Part shown: positions 25,721 to 34,793 of the stretch, one piece after another | Layout of the letters: each line of letters starts with the position of its first letter | Numbering within the stretch: position 1 is the first letter of the stretch | Origin: Nitrospirota bacterium | GTDB lineage: Bacteria > Nitrospirota > Thermodesulfovibrionia > Thermodesulfovibrionales > Dissulfurispiraceae | Direction: 5' to 3' | Assembly: GCA_021791055.1 (NCBI GenBank) | Contig: JAJYXI010000062.1 | Coordinates: 29,683-93,682 of the forward strand | DNA: 64,000 bases | Position numbers and translations under genes: made by a program | Notes under the pieces: model-generated | The model's database searches: none | What the model was told of the DNA's origin: nothing | What the model saw: the letters and a program-made list of their open reading frames with translations, nothing else

Positions 25721-25921
25721 ATGGCTAATGGAACAGTGAAGTGGTTCAACGAATCCAAGGGCTTTGGCTTTATCACAGCCGAAGATGGCAGTGATGTGTT
25801 TGTCCACTATTCTTCCATCCAGAGCAATGGATTCAAATCCCTTGCTGAGGGTGAGTCAGTCAGCTTTGATATTGAGAAGGGTCCGAAAGGTCCTAAGGCA
25901 ATCAATGTAGTAAAGCTATAA
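25721..25921 (+). CDS. Cold-shock protein (CspA family)
   Basis: A 66-residue single-strand nucleic-acid chaperone. RNP1 (KGFGFI) and RNP2 (VFVHYSSI) are intact, and the N-terminal [15 protein letters not shown] is standard. A GAAGGAGG ribosome site precedes the ATG. The gene is monocistronic, flanked by a terminator on each side. Confidence 0.97.
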   Translation: MANGTVKWFNESKGFGFITAEDGSDVFVHYSSIQSNGFKSLAEGESVSFDIEKGPKGPKAINVVKL

Positions 25922-25932
25922 TTGACCGAGAG

Positions 25933-25970
25933 AACAGGCCATCTGCTGTAGCAGATGGCCTGTTTTTTTT
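25933..25970 (+). terminator. Intrinsic terminator of the cold-shock gene
   Basis: Stem ACAGGCCATCTGC/GCAGATGGCCTGT followed by a run of eight T. It reaches the stop codon of the convergent TPR gene and may act in both directions. Confidence 0.92.
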
Positions 25971-26685
25971 AATACCTCATTATTTCGAGATAATCCCTGA
26001 AATCACTCTCTTCATCTCCCTTTGAAGTAAGGAGCTTTTGTTTAATATCCTCTATGAATTTTTTCTTATCCCCTTTATATGCGGTGTCTATTTCTATCGC
26101 CCTCGCAATTATTGCTGCGGCATCCCCATACCTGCTTTCCCTGTTGTATGCAAGCGCCAACCCATAATACGGCAATGGAAATAGAGGCACCCTTTTAATA
26201 GCATCCTTAAAAGCGTTTATTGCCGGTTCGTACTGCCCAACTCTGTAATAGGCCATCCCGAGATTATAAAAGGCCATTTCAGGAGTCTGGTACAGAGGAT
26301 TTAACAATGCCTTTTTAAAGGCTTCTATGGACTCGGTCCATTGCCCTCTTCTCGAATATGTTACTCCAAGGTGGTTGTAAGCTTCAGAAAATTCAGAATC
26401 GATGGACACCGCCCTTAAAAAGAGGTCTTTTGCCTTTTCGAATTCTTCCAGATGGAGATAAACAAGACCAAGGCTGTTAAGGATCTCTTTGTTGTCAGGG
26501 GAAATCTGATATGCCTTTTGAAGTTCAACAAATGCTGCCTGAATATTTCCTTCATTCAGGTGTGAAATGCCCATTGTATAATGAAAATCAGCTTCCTTCT
26601 GATGTTCGACAGGAGCTGTAACGCAACCACTCAGAAAGACAAGTAAGAAGTAAGAAGTAAGAAGTAAGAAGTTTTTATTCATCAT
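25969..26685 (-). CDS. TPR-repeat lipoprotein (PilW/PilF-like)
   Basis: A 238-residue lipoprotein with lipobox LSGC (cysteine near residue 21) followed by about five tetratricopeptide repeats (e.g. ILNSLGLVYLHLEEFEKAKDLF, AYNHLGVTYSRRGQWTESIEAF, AFYNLGMAYYRVGQYEPAINAF). It resembles PilW/PilF, which help the type IV pilus secretin assemble, but no pilus genes are adjacent. The hydrophobic core of its signal peptide is encoded by a heptamer repeat (26641-26672). The gene ends 15 bp upstream-side of mfd's stop... it starts 16 bp after the mfd stop on the same strand, so the two may share a transcript. Confidence 0.8.
   Translation of the reverse strand: MMNKNFLLLTSYFLLVFLSGCVTAPVEHQKEADFHYTMGISHLNEGNIQAAFVELQKAYQISPDNKEILNSLGLVYLHLEEFEKAKDLFLRAVSIDSEFSEAYNHLGVTYSRRGQWTESIEAFKKALLNPLYQTPEMAFYNLGMAYYRVGQYEPAINAFKDAIKRVPLFPLPYYGLALAYNRESRYGDAAAIIARAIEIDTAYKGDKKKFIEDIKQKLLTSKGDEESDFRDYLEIMRY
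26641..26672. repeat. Heptamer array in the TPR lipoprotein signal peptide
   Basis: Four copies of AAGTAAG on the plus strand; on the coding strand the CTTACTT units read as the hydrophobic stretch LLLTSYFLLV of the signal peptide. Confidence 0.85.
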
Positions 26686-26700
26686 GGTTTTCAGTTTAAA

Positions 26701-29700
26701 TCATTTTGACAATCTTGTCCATAGTAACTGCAGTGTATCTTCAACCTTTATTATTGCATCACTTGATGAAATTCCACGCGTATCCATTTCAAATCCATCC
26801 GGTAAAAATCGAATTCCACTTTCCCTCTTCTGTATGTTAAATAGGGCTTTTAAAAGGTTATCAAAGAAGTTTTCAGGAATTTTGTATTTATCCTCAGAGT
26901 CAGAAATAAAAGAAAACCTGTATCTGCCGTCTATATCTGAAACCGTTGAGATGTTTAAAAGCCTCGCTAATATTTTTATCTCTATGACATGCATGAGATT
27001 ATTCACCTCCTCGGGCATGCTGCCGAATCTGTCGATGAGTTCATCCCGTAGTTCTGATAGCAAGTCGAGATTTTTTACAGATGATATCCTCCTGTAAATA
27101 CTAAGTCTAAGCGTAATGTCAGGGATGTAATCCTCAGGAATGAATGCAGAAAGCCTGAGCCTTATCTGAGGCTCTATATCTTCCTTAATCGTTTCTCCCT
27201 TAAGCTCTGAAACAGACTTTTCGAGCATCTCCATGTACATGTCAAAACCAACTTTGTAGATATGACCCGACTGCTCTGCGCCGAGGAGGTTGCCTGCTCC
27301 CCTTATCTCGAGGTCTTTTAATGCAAGCCTGAATCCTGCGCCTAAGTAGCTCATCTCCTGTATTGCCTGAAGCCTCTTTTTAGCCTCATCAGTGATTATG
27401 TCTTCGCCCGGGATGAGAAAATATGCGTATCCCTGTGTGCTTCCCCTTCCGACTCTTCCCCTGAGCTGATATAAGTCTGAGAGTCCGAATGTATCTGCCC
27501 TGTTTACGATTATTGTGTTGGCTGCCGTAATATCAAGCCCTGCACCGATTATTGCTGTGCATACGAGGACATTTATTTCTTTGTTCAGGAACTTCAGCAT
27601 AACATTTTCTATATCAGACTCCCTCATCTGTCCGTGTGCTATTGATATTTTTGCATAATGGGCGAGCTTTTTGATGTAATCTGATATTTTTTCTATATCC
27701 TTTATCCTGTTATGGACAAAGAAAACCTGCCCATGCCGCAGCAGTTCTCTCTCTATCGCCTCTTTTATTGTCCTGTCATTGAATGTTGTAACAGTGCTTC
27801 TTACTGCAAGTCGTTCCTCAGGAGGTGTCTCTATGGTGCACATCTCCTTTATCCCTGAAATAGACATGTGGAGGGTCCTCGGAATAGGCGTTGCAGTAAG
27901 GGTAAGGACATCAACTCCTTTTTTGAGCTCTTTCAGCCTCTCCTTTTGTGCGACTCCAAACCTGTGCTCTTCATCTATGACCAGAAGTCCCAAGTCATGG
28001 AACTGGATTTTTTTATTCAAAAGCATGTGTGTGCCTATAACTACATCGACCTCTCCGTTTGCGATTGCCTTTATGGAATTTTTCATATCGTTTTTGTTTT
28101 TAAATCTGCTGAGATAGTCTATTGTCACAGGAAATCCTGAAAACCTTGCCCTGAATGTCCTGAAGTGCTGCTCGGCTAATAAAGTGGTAGGCACGAGTAC
28201 AGCCGCCTGTTTTCCGTCATAGACCGCCCTGAATGCAGCTCTGACAGCCACCTCTGTTTTTCCATATCCGACATCTCCGCAGAGGAGCATATCCATAGGC
28301 AATGCAGAATGCATATGTTTTTTTATTTCATCGATGGCCCTTGTTTGGTCGGGGGTTTCTTCGTATGGGAAGAAGTCGTCAAACTCCCTGTGCATCGGCG
28401 TGTCTTCGCTGAATTTAAAACCCCTCGCAATTCTCCTCTCTGCATACAGCTTGAGGAGCTTCTCTGCCATCTCCTTGATTCCCTTTTTTACCTTTTGTTT
28501 TGTCCTGAGCCATGTTTTGCTGCCGAGCCTCTCGATGGACGGGATATGCCCTTCTGCAGCGCTGTATTTCTGCAGCCTGTCTATGCTGTGGAACGGGACA
28601 TATAACCTGCCGTTTGCATACTCGATTGCTATGAGGTCTTGCTCATAGTCCTCTGTTTTTTGTCTTTGAAGCCCGGTAAATTTTCCTATGCCGTGGTCTT
28701 TGTGCACGACAAAATCTCCGGGCTTTAGGTCATCAATGCTGAGGAGAAGCCTTGAGATCTTTGATTTCTTTATGGGTCTGTATGAAGGCCTCTCGCCAAA
28801 TATTTCTCTGTCTGTGAGTATTAAAAGTTCAGGGAGATTTATCCCTGAGGATAGCCTGCCTGTGGTTATGCAAAACCTTCCTTCATAGGACTTTAAGTCT
28901 TGTTTATCTACTACTGGCGCTACAATACCGCCGTCTGACATAATCTCCTTGAGCCGCTCTGCCTGCGCCCCTGATGAAAGTACAGCTATAATCTGTTTTT
29001 CTGTTTTTAACAGCGCATCCGGGATTTCGTCTATACCCTTTCTTTCCTCAGGAAGGATTCCCATTCCCTTGATTGTCATTTCACCCGAATCAATCCCTTC
29101 GCCAATAAAGGGAAGATGCGAAAAGGTGATGAGTTTAGAGTTATGAGTTAAGAGTTTAGAATTTAGATCTGATAATGCAATATCCTTCAATGCCTCTGAA
29201 TTCAGAAAAATATCTATATCCCTGATTTTTAGTAATTCATTTAGTAAATCAGTTTTTATCTCTACATCCCGAACTCCTAACTCTGAACTCTTAACTCCTG
29301 GTTCTTCGGCAGGAAAAATCTCTATGCTGTTTATCTCTTTTATTGACCTCTGTGTCTCGATGTCAAAAGTCCTTATGAGGTCTATCTCATCTCCGAAAAA
29401 CTCCACCCTCACAGGAGAGTCCTCTGTTACAGGATATACATCAAAGAGCCATCCCCTCTGGCTGTATTCACCCTTTTCCATCACAACGCTCACATTTCTG
29501 TAGCCGTGTGATGCAAGCCATCCCTCCAGTTTCTCCCTTCCGATCTCCATTCCCCTTTTGAGTTTTAAGATGCTGTTTTCTATTTCAGAGATGTTGAAGC
29601 CGGTGTGGTATGCATCTTTTGAGGTTATTATTGACTGCTGACTGCTGACCCCGTTAGAAAGGGACTTTCTAACGGGGCTGATTGCTGACCGCTGTACTTT

Positions 29701-29997
29701 ATATAGCGCCCTTGCCCTTTCTCCGATTAATTCCGGACTGGATGGGGAAGGAAAGTAAATGATGGAGTGATGGAGCGATGGAGTGAGGTGAGAATTTTTT
29801 AAAAAAAGGAAATCGTTATAAAGAATTGATGCGGTCTCAGCAGAGTCTTCAACCACAATAAACGGCTTTTCATTAAATAAGAGCAGTAATGCGAGGCGGG
29901 GGATGGAGATGTTGTAAATCCTTTTTGTCTCGCTGGTTTTCAAGCGCTTGTATATTTGTTTTGTGTGATTTTCTAAGAGATGGAATATATCCGGCAT
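26701..29997 (-). CDS. mfd: Transcription-repair coupling factor
   Basis: ATP-dependent translocase that removes stalled RNA polymerase and recruits UvrA. The 1098 residues include the UvrB-like N-terminal module, the RNA-polymerase-interacting domain (LKPGDFVVHKDHGIGKFTGL), the RecG-like helicase core with Walker A LLCGDVGYGKTEVAVRAAF, DEEHRFG, TATPIPRTLHMS, and the TRG/C-terminal region (RGRVGRGSTQGYAYFL). Three repeat arrays are translated inside the N-terminal third: heptamers at 29131-29167 and 29272-29299, and a heptamer-plus-hairpin unit at 29630-29697. The frame stays open across all of them. Confidence 0.97.
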   Translation of the reverse strand: MPDIFHLLENHTKQIYKRLKTSETKRIYNISIPRLALLLLFNEKPFIVVEDSAETASILYNDFLFLKNSHLTPSLHHSIIYFPSPSSPELIGERARALYKVQRSAISPVRKSLSNGVSSQQSIITSKDAYHTGFNISEIENSILKLKRGMEIGREKLEGWLASHGYRNVSVVMEKGEYSQRGWLFDVYPVTEDSPVRVEFFGDEIDLIRTFDIETQRSIKEINSIEIFPAEEPGVKSSELGVRDVEIKTDLLNELLKIRDIDIFLNSEALKDIALSDLNSKLLTHNSKLITFSHLPFIGEGIDSGEMTIKGMGILPEERKGIDEIPDALLKTEKQIIAVLSSGAQAERLKEIMSDGGIVAPVVDKQDLKSYEGRFCITTGRLSSGINLPELLILTDREIFGERPSYRPIKKSKISRLLLSIDDLKPGDFVVHKDHGIGKFTGLQRQKTEDYEQDLIAIEYANGRLYVPFHSIDRLQKYSAAEGHIPSIERLGSKTWLRTKQKVKKGIKEMAEKLLKLYAERRIARGFKFSEDTPMHREFDDFFPYEETPDQTRAIDEIKKHMHSALPMDMLLCGDVGYGKTEVAVRAAFRAVYDGKQAAVLVPTTLLAEQHFRTFRARFSGFPVTIDYLSRFKNKNDMKNSIKAIANGEVDVVIGTHMLLNKKIQFHDLGLLVIDEEHRFGVAQKERLKELKKGVDVLTLTATPIPRTLHMSISGIKEMCTIETPPEERLAVRSTVTTFNDRTIKEAIERELLRHGQVFFVHNRIKDIEKISDYIKKLAHYAKISIAHGQMRESDIENVMLKFLNKEINVLVCTAIIGAGLDITAANTIIVNRADTFGLSDLYQLRGRVGRGSTQGYAYFLIPGEDIITDEAKKRLQAIQEMSYLGAGFRLALKDLEIRGAGNLLGAEQSGHIYKVGFDMYMEMLEKSVSELKGETIKEDIEPQIRLRLSAFIPEDYIPDITLRLSIYRRISSVKNLDLLSELRDELIDRFGSMPEEVNNLMHVIEIKILARLLNISTVSDIDGRYRFSFISDSEDKYKIPENFFDNLLKALFNIQKRESGIRFLPDGFEMDTRGISSSDAIIKVEDTLQLLWTRLSK
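29131..29299. repeat. Two heptamer arrays inside mfd
   Basis: GAGTTTA/GAGTTAT/GAGTTAA/GAGTTTA/GAATTTA at 29131-29167 and AACTCCT/AACTCTG/AACTCTT/AACTCCT at 29272-29299. Both keep an exact 7-bp period, in opposite orientation to each other, and are translated within the Mfd N-terminal domain. Confidence 0.8.
29630..29697. repeat. Heptamers interrupted by a perfect hairpin, inside mfd
   Basis: GCTGACT-type heptamers flank a perfect inverted repeat (CCCCGTTAGAAAG/CTTTCTAACGGGG, 29649-29677). It is read through in frame in Mfd (RKSLSNGVSSQQS). The hairpin resembles the CCCCGGAAAG/CTTTCCGGGG hairpin inside cheA. Confidence 0.75.
29760..29790. repeat. GATGGAGT repeat inside mfd
   Basis: Units GATGGAGT, GATGGAGC, GATGGAGT with an 8-bp period, the same family as the arrays next to tgt and trpD, here translated within the Mfd N-terminal region (LTPSLHHSI). 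Confidence 0.65.
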
Positions 29998-30065
29998 AGT
30001 TTTATTTTAACCCAAATAAGCGGGGTAAGCATAATTGACTTGAGCGGATCGCTATTTTTCGGTAA

Positions 30066-30215
30066 CAGTTCTCAGCGGCATGGAGAGTCAGTGAGAGGCT
30101 GAAAATCCTCGATTCATCTTCATCTATGGTGATAAAGTCTGTGGTGTCCGACAACAGGTTTAACGAATCAATAGAACCAGATGAGATTAGAAGGTATTTT
30201 GAGTATTTGGTTTAA
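30066..30215 (+). pseudogene. Start-less 49-residue ORF remnant
   Basis: An open frame reads AAWRVSERLKILDSS and ends NESIEPDEIRRYFEYLV, with protein-like composition but no good start: a stop codon precedes it, and the only internal ATG is at about 30126. It is likely the 3' remnant of a deleted gene. The rest of the ~310-bp gap between mfd and the cupin gene contains only a hairpin (30248-30289). Confidence 0.35.
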
Positions 30216-30247
30216 ACCTTAAATTTTTGGGACGCATGATCTAACAC

Positions 30248-30289
30248 ATGACAGGCAGTGTCGTATAAAGTCATTCACCTGCCTGTCAT
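30248..30289 (-). terminator. Hairpin downstream of the cupin gene
   Basis: Arms ATGACAGGCAG and CTGCCTGTCAT pair over 11 bp around a 20-nt loop. It follows the cupin stop codon on the minus strand; there is no strong T run. Confidence 0.45.
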
Positions 30290-30311
30290 ATGTCTTATAG
30301 CCGATTTTTAG

Positions 30312-30626
30312 CTATTCAACAGGTGTGACTACTGCCATCACAACAAGCCTTTCGCCCTTATCAGCCCTGAAGCCGTGAGGAACCATGGGATCGCAGAGTA
30401 TGGCTGTCTTTTCGTCCGCAACAATCTCCTCATCGCCCACGATAAATGTCCCTTTCCCTTCAACGCAGTACATCATGAGTCTCAACGGTGCTTTGTGAGG
30501 TTGTAATGCCTGTCCTGCCTCAAGGCACATCAGTGCAACACGCATTTCCGGCTTGTCGGAAAGCATCTCTCTTGCAATTTTGTCTGGATAAAATTTTATC
30601 AATTTCTTCATATCCAGTATTTCCAT
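30312..30626 (-). CDS. Small cupin-domain protein
   Basis: A 104-residue single cupin barrel. The central segment (AGQALQPHKAPLRLMMYCVEGKGTFIVGDEE) is cupin motif 1-like and PHGFRADKGERLVVMAVV is motif 2-like, with only part of the usual metal-binding His set. Substrate unknown. AAAGGAGG lies 6 bp upstream of the ATG at 30626, which decides the start over the ATG at 30611. Upstream is a perfect palindrome (30684-30697) that may bind a CRP/FNR-type regulator. Confidence 0.82.
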   Translation of the reverse strand: MEILDMKKLIKFYPDKIAREMLSDKPEMRVALMCLEAGQALQPHKAPLRLMMYCVEGKGTFIVGDEEIVADEKTAILCDPMVPHGFRADKGERLVVMAVVTPVE

Positions 30627-30683
30627 AGAGTCCTCCTTTATGATTGTTTAATTAAAATTTATCACCACATACAAAATAAAACA

Positions 30684-30697
30684 ATGACATATGTCAT
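30684..30697. promoter_or_regulatory. Palindrome upstream of the cupin gene
   Basis: Perfect 14-bp palindrome ATGACATATGTCAT, 58 bp upstream of the cupin start. It could be a CRP/FNR-family site. Confidence 0.5.
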
Positions 30698-30761
30698 AGG
30701 CCTGCCATGTTCTTAGCACTGTAATTTAGTTGCGGATTATGGTCATAGGATATTCTATTTT

Positions 30762-30775
30762 ATGATGTAAATCAT
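30762..30775. promoter_or_regulatory. FNR-like palindrome upstream of the CBS/HPP genes
   Basis: ATGAT-GTAA-ATCAT is a perfect interrupted palindrome resembling an FNR site (TTGAT-N4-ATCAA), about 45 bp upstream of the CBS gene start. It suggests redox control of the CBS-HPP pair. Confidence 0.5.
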
Positions 30776-30820
30776 AGTGCTATAATCTGGTTAGAGCTAT
30801 ATTAAAAACGGGAAGGGCTT

Positions 30821-31405
30821 ATGGATAACACACCAAAAGATTTTGAGATTTCTGATGAAGACCTCAGGGCTGCCCTCAGGGAGATAAAGACCTATGTGGA
30901 TATCACCGAGGAAGACTTAAAGACGATTTATTCGATCGCCTTAAGACATGCCAGAGAAAGGCTTGCAAAGAAAATATCTGTCAGCGATATAATGACCGTG
31001 AATGTTATTACTGTTAAAAAGGATGCGGATATTCATGAAGTGTCAAAGCTCCTCTCCGAAAATAAAATCAGTGGTCTGCCGGTTGTGGATGATGAAAGTA
31101 GGGTTATAGGCATTATTACAGAGGCCGATGTCCTTTCCATGGCCGGAATGAAGCATGGGCATACATTTAAAGACATTATAAGGCATATCCTCGGAGAGCC
31201 TCTGTCGGAGCGAAAGGCTGGAAACAGGGTGAAGGATGTAATGACATCTCCGGCAATAACAATAAAGCCAGATGCAGACATAAGGGAAGTGGCAATGATT
31301 CTTGATGAAAGAAGGATTAAGAGACTTCCAGTTGTGGATGATGAAAATCAGCTTATAGGAATAATTTCGAGGGCTGATATAGTCCGTGTAACCGGCAAAA
31401 AATGA
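30821..31405 (+). CDS. Paired-CBS-domain protein
   Basis: A 194-residue cytosolic protein: an N-terminal helical segment (~45 residues) then two CBS domains (VSDIMTVNVITVKKDADIHEV... and VKDVMTSPAITIKPDADIREV...), each ending with the LPVVDDE..IGIIT-type signature. Such pairs bind adenosyl nucleotides and act as energy sensors. It overlaps the HPP gene by four bases, so it probably regulates that membrane protein. Confidence 0.92.
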   Translation: MDNTPKDFEISDEDLRAALREIKTYVDITEEDLKTIYSIALRHARERLAKKISVSDIMTVNVITVKKDADIHEVSKLLSENKISGLPVVDDESRVIGIITEADVLSMAGMKHGHTFKDIIRHILGEPLSERKAGNRVKDVMTSPAITIKPDADIREVAMILDERRIKRLPVVDDENQLIGIISRADIVRVTGKK

Positions 31406-31947
31406 ATACACGCGAATATTTTTCAAAGATGAAAGGCGGTGCAAAGAGCCCTCCCGGAGTAGGTTTGACAGAAATACTCTGGTCATGGCTCGGCGCTGTC
31501 ATAGGTATCGGCATCTGCGGTTATCTGTCGGCTCAATATTTTGAGCCGAGGGATTTGACATTAATAATAGGCTCATTTGGTGCATCAGCAGTGCTTGTCT
31601 ATGGCGCAATAAAGAGTCCTCTTGCACAGCCGAGAAACCTGATTGGAGGCCATATAATATCAGGGCTTGTTGGAGTGGCCTGCTATCAACTGTTCGGTCA
31701 GACTATCTGGATGGCTGCTGCCCTTGGCGTATCCCTTGCCATTGCGGCTATGCTCGCAACAAAGACGGTTCATCCGCCTGGAGGTGCAACTGCATTGATT
31801 GCCGTTATAGGAGGTAAAAAGATACATGACCTCGGTTTTCTTTATGCCTTTGTGCCTGCAGGAGCAGGTGCTGTTATACTTTTAGTCATAGCCCTTTTAG
31901 TGAATAATCTCTCAAAGAATAGGAGATATCCGGAATACTGGCTTTAA
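31402..31947 (+). CDS. HPP-family integral membrane protein
   Basis: A 181-residue membrane protein with about four helices and the family signature TKTVHPPGGATALIAVIGG (HPP motif). Some HPP proteins have been linked to nitrite transport in chloroplasts and cyanobacteria; whether this holds here is unknown. Fusion or coupling of HPP with CBS domains is common and supports the operon. Its stop overlaps the convergent glnE stop. Confidence 0.88.
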   Translation: MNTREYFSKMKGGAKSPPGVGLTEILWSWLGAVIGIGICGYLSAQYFEPRDLTLIIGSFGASAVLVYGAIKSPLAQPRNLIGGHIISGLVGVACYQLFGQTIWMAAALGVSLAIAAMLATKTVHPPGGATALIAVIGGKKIHDLGFLYAFVPAGAGAVILLVIALLVNNLSKNRRYPEYWL

Positions 31948-34742
31948 GTTATTTTGTTCCAGGAATCTATTATCCACGCTCTTTTTTCATTCAGAAGGCT
32001 TAAAATTTCCCCTCCGTCCATATTCATAAAGTTAGCAAGACTCTGCAATGTGCTGCTGTCTTCCTTCAGGAAAGACTCGTTTCTCAATCTGAGGATGGTT
32101 TCGATGGTCCTGTAAAATATATAAGTCTCCTTGAGCATCATTGCATCGTTATTTTTCATGATACCGTTTTTGTTAAGACGACTAATCCCATCGAGAGTTC
32201 CCTGCACAAGGAGTTGCGGGTGCTTTTTACAATTCCTGAGCTGTAAATACTGAACAATAAACTCCAACTCCTCAAGCCCGCCGCTCCCAAGCTTTATGTC
32301 ATAAGTTCCAGAGGTTTCTTTCGAAAGCTCCCTTTGAATCCTCTCCCGCATCTTTTTTATATCATCAATGGTTATTTCGTTGCCCCGTTCCATTAAAACT
32401 TCTTTTCTCATATCCATGAAATATATATGGGTCCGTGAACCGTTAATTGGCCTTGCCTTTAGAAGCGCCTGCAGTTCCCATGCCTGCGCATGTCTTAAAT
32501 AGTAATCTCGAATGCCTTTTATGGAACTCACGAGAGGTCCCTTGCTGCCTTCGGGTCTCAGGCGGGTGTCAACCCTGTATGCTATCCCATCCTTTGTGTA
32601 TGATGTGCAAACTCTCAGCAATTTCTCTGCTGCCTTTATATCCCTTTCTGTCGGCTCATTCAGTGTTATAAATATGAGGTCGAGGTCGGAATTGAAAATA
32701 ATCTCCCTGCCTCCCAGTTTCCCGAAGGCAATGATATTTAATGGGTCACCATGTCGTTCAAGCAGTGTTGATAAGATCGCATCTGCCGTCTTGCTCAGCC
32801 CTTTCATTATTTCTATTACCCCTATTTTTCTATCCAGAAACAGGATTCCCAGTTTTATCTCCTCAAATCTTCTTAATAATCTAATTGCTGTCACTTCTCC
32901 ATGCGTGTCAATAAGCATTTTCAGCTCATTCTTTAATGCGCTTAATGATTTCTTTCTTATTTCACCCTCAACAATGGACTCTATGTATTCAGGACTGCCC
33001 ATGAGAATCTTTGAAAGGTATTCGCTCTGGGAGAAGATGAAGTTAAGGACAGAGATTATCTCGGGTCTTTGTGCTATGGCTTCAAGATAAGACTCCTTTG
33101 CTGCCAGGATATTTGAGAAGTCAACGAGCTGGAGCAAGGCAAGGTCGGGGTTTATTCCTTTTAATGCCTCATCAATAAATCTGGGAAGGATATCCTCAAG
33201 GAGTCTCCTGCCTTTTATTGTCTGGAATGAGAAAATGGTGTTTCTTATTTTCATCAGATAATGCATGGCCTTCCGGACATCCCTGATCTTTGTCTTTGAA
33301 AGCTCTTTTGTTAGGAGGTTTTCAATGGGGGTTTCCATATCCCAGAAAATGCTGCTTAATATATTAGTTAATCGGCCCTGCGGAGGCTCCTTTCTGGACT
33401 CTAAAAGCGAATCGTATATTGCCCTCACCTTATGCCTTCTCTTGTTAAGCTCTGATAAGAATGCAGACCTGTCAAGGAATCCTATCTTTTTGCCGAGAAT
33501 ATCCAGTTCTGCATCGCTTGAAGGAAGGGTATGCGTCTGTATGTCATTTAACTGCTGAAGCCTGTGCTCAAGGGTTCTTAAAAAAATATAGTTGTCAGAA
33601 AGCCGGCCAAAGTCTTCATAGCCTATTAAACCCTTTTGCAGAAGTTTGTGCAGTGCCATGAATGTGCTGCGCTCCCTTAAACCCGGCTCTTTCCCGCTGT
33701 AGATAAGCTGGAATATCTGTATGAAAAATTCTATCTCGCGAATACCACCATAACCCCGTTTTATATCCCTGCTCAGGGTCGCTGCCTTTATCTGTTCGAC
33801 CTGGGACTTCATCCTCCTGATCTCGTCAATGGCCTCGAAGTCGAGGTATTTCCTGTAGACAAAGGGCTTTATTGTCTTCAGGAACTCCTGACCAAGCTGC
33901 ATGTCTCCTGCTGCCGGTCTTGCCCTGAGAAGTGCAGCCCTTTCCCACAGTTGTCCCCATGATTCATAATACTCCTCATAACCCTTTAGTGGTAATGCTA
34001 AATTCCCTCGCTGTCCCTGAGGTCTTAGTCTTAAATCCACCCTGTATGCAAAACCGTCCTCTGTATTTGCGGAAAGAAACCGTGTGTATTCCTCAACAAG
34101 CTTTGTGTAATACTCGAAGGCAGAGATTTTATTCATGGTTACACCATGAATGGTTGATATTCCGGTGGTCTCGCCTTCTTCCCTGTAGACAAAGATTATG
34201 TCAATATCAGAGCTGTAATTGAGTTCCAGAGCGCCAAGTTTGCCGAGCGCTATTACAGCAATTGAGTTGTTTTCAGCTCCTCCATAACGCTGTCTGAGAA
34301 AAGATTCCACAAAATCTAATGATTCCCATAAAATTGCATCGGCAAGAATGCTCATGTCGAACATTATATCTTGCAGTCCGGCCATTTTAAGAATATCTTT
34401 CAGGGTAATAATCAGGAAGTTATTTTTTTTGAAATTGCGGATTGCCTTCATTCCATCGTCTATTGAACTGCATGAGGAAAGCAATTCTTTTAATTCAGTC
34501 CTGAGATGTCCGGTTTCAAAGGTCATAGAGAGCTTATTCAATGCATTAAATAGTGCCTCTGGATTTTTGATGCAGTAATTGGCGAGGAACTGGCTGTATG
34601 AGAATAGGGTCGCGACTTGAGAATAATGAGTGTTTAGTCTTTCGGTGTAATCAGGATTTTCCGATAAAAACGATTTTATATTATTCTTTGCCCTTTCAGG
34701 GTCGGGCAGATCATAATTCATAACTGACAGTTGATAGCTCAT
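31944..34742 (-). CDS. glnE: Glutamine synthetase adenylyltransferase/deadenylase
   Basis: Bifunctional enzyme that adenylylates and deadenylylates glutamine synthetase under nitrogen control. The 932-residue protein has two nucleotidyltransferase halves: LGKLGALELNYSSDIDIIFVY (N-terminal) and FGKLGGREIIFNSDLDLIFIT (C-terminal), each followed by a helical GlnD-like domain (GYGGIREIEFFIQ; GSGGLEELEFIVQ). The first codons (MSYQLSVMNYDL) lie in a heptamer array, so the true start could be the ATG eight codons in. Confidence 0.96.
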   Translation of the reverse strand: MSYQLSVMNYDLPDPERAKNNIKSFLSENPDYTERLNTHYSQVATLFSYSQFLANYCIKNPEALFNALNKLSMTFETGHLRTELKELLSSCSSIDDGMKAIRNFKKNNFLIITLKDILKMAGLQDIMFDMSILADAILWESLDFVESFLRQRYGGAENNSIAVIALGKLGALELNYSSDIDIIFVYREEGETTGISTIHGVTMNKISAFEYYTKLVEEYTRFLSANTEDGFAYRVDLRLRPQGQRGNLALPLKGYEEYYESWGQLWERAALLRARPAAGDMQLGQEFLKTIKPFVYRKYLDFEAIDEIRRMKSQVEQIKAATLSRDIKRGYGGIREIEFFIQIFQLIYSGKEPGLRERSTFMALHKLLQKGLIGYEDFGRLSDNYIFLRTLEHRLQQLNDIQTHTLPSSDAELDILGKKIGFLDRSAFLSELNKRRHKVRAIYDSLLESRKEPPQGRLTNILSSIFWDMETPIENLLTKELSKTKIRDVRKAMHYLMKIRNTIFSFQTIKGRRLLEDILPRFIDEALKGINPDLALLQLVDFSNILAAKESYLEAIAQRPEIISVLNFIFSQSEYLSKILMGSPEYIESIVEGEIRKKSLSALKNELKMLIDTHGEVTAIRLLRRFEEIKLGILFLDRKIGVIEIMKGLSKTADAILSTLLERHGDPLNIIAFGKLGGREIIFNSDLDLIFITLNEPTERDIKAAEKLLRVCTSYTKDGIAYRVDTRLRPEGSKGPLVSSIKGIRDYYLRHAQAWELQALLKARPINGSRTHIYFMDMRKEVLMERGNEITIDDIKKMRERIQRELSKETSGTYDIKLGSGGLEELEFIVQYLQLRNCKKHPQLLVQGTLDGISRLNKNGIMKNNDAMMLKETYIFYRTIETILRLRNESFLKEDSSTLQSLANFMNMDGGEILSLLNEKRAWIIDSWNKIT

Positions 34743-34790
34743 GGTAATAAAAATAATACCACGAACTACGAGCTATGAGCCATGAGCCGA
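34712..34790. repeat. Heptamer arrays around the glnE start
   Basis: CATAATT/CATAACT/GACAGTT/GATAGCT at 34712-34739 covers the first glnE codons, and GAACTAC/GAGCTAT/GAGCCAT/GAGCCGA at 34757-34785 lies upstream. Exact 7-bp period, degenerate units. Confidence 0.75.
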
Positions 34791-34793
34791 TAG

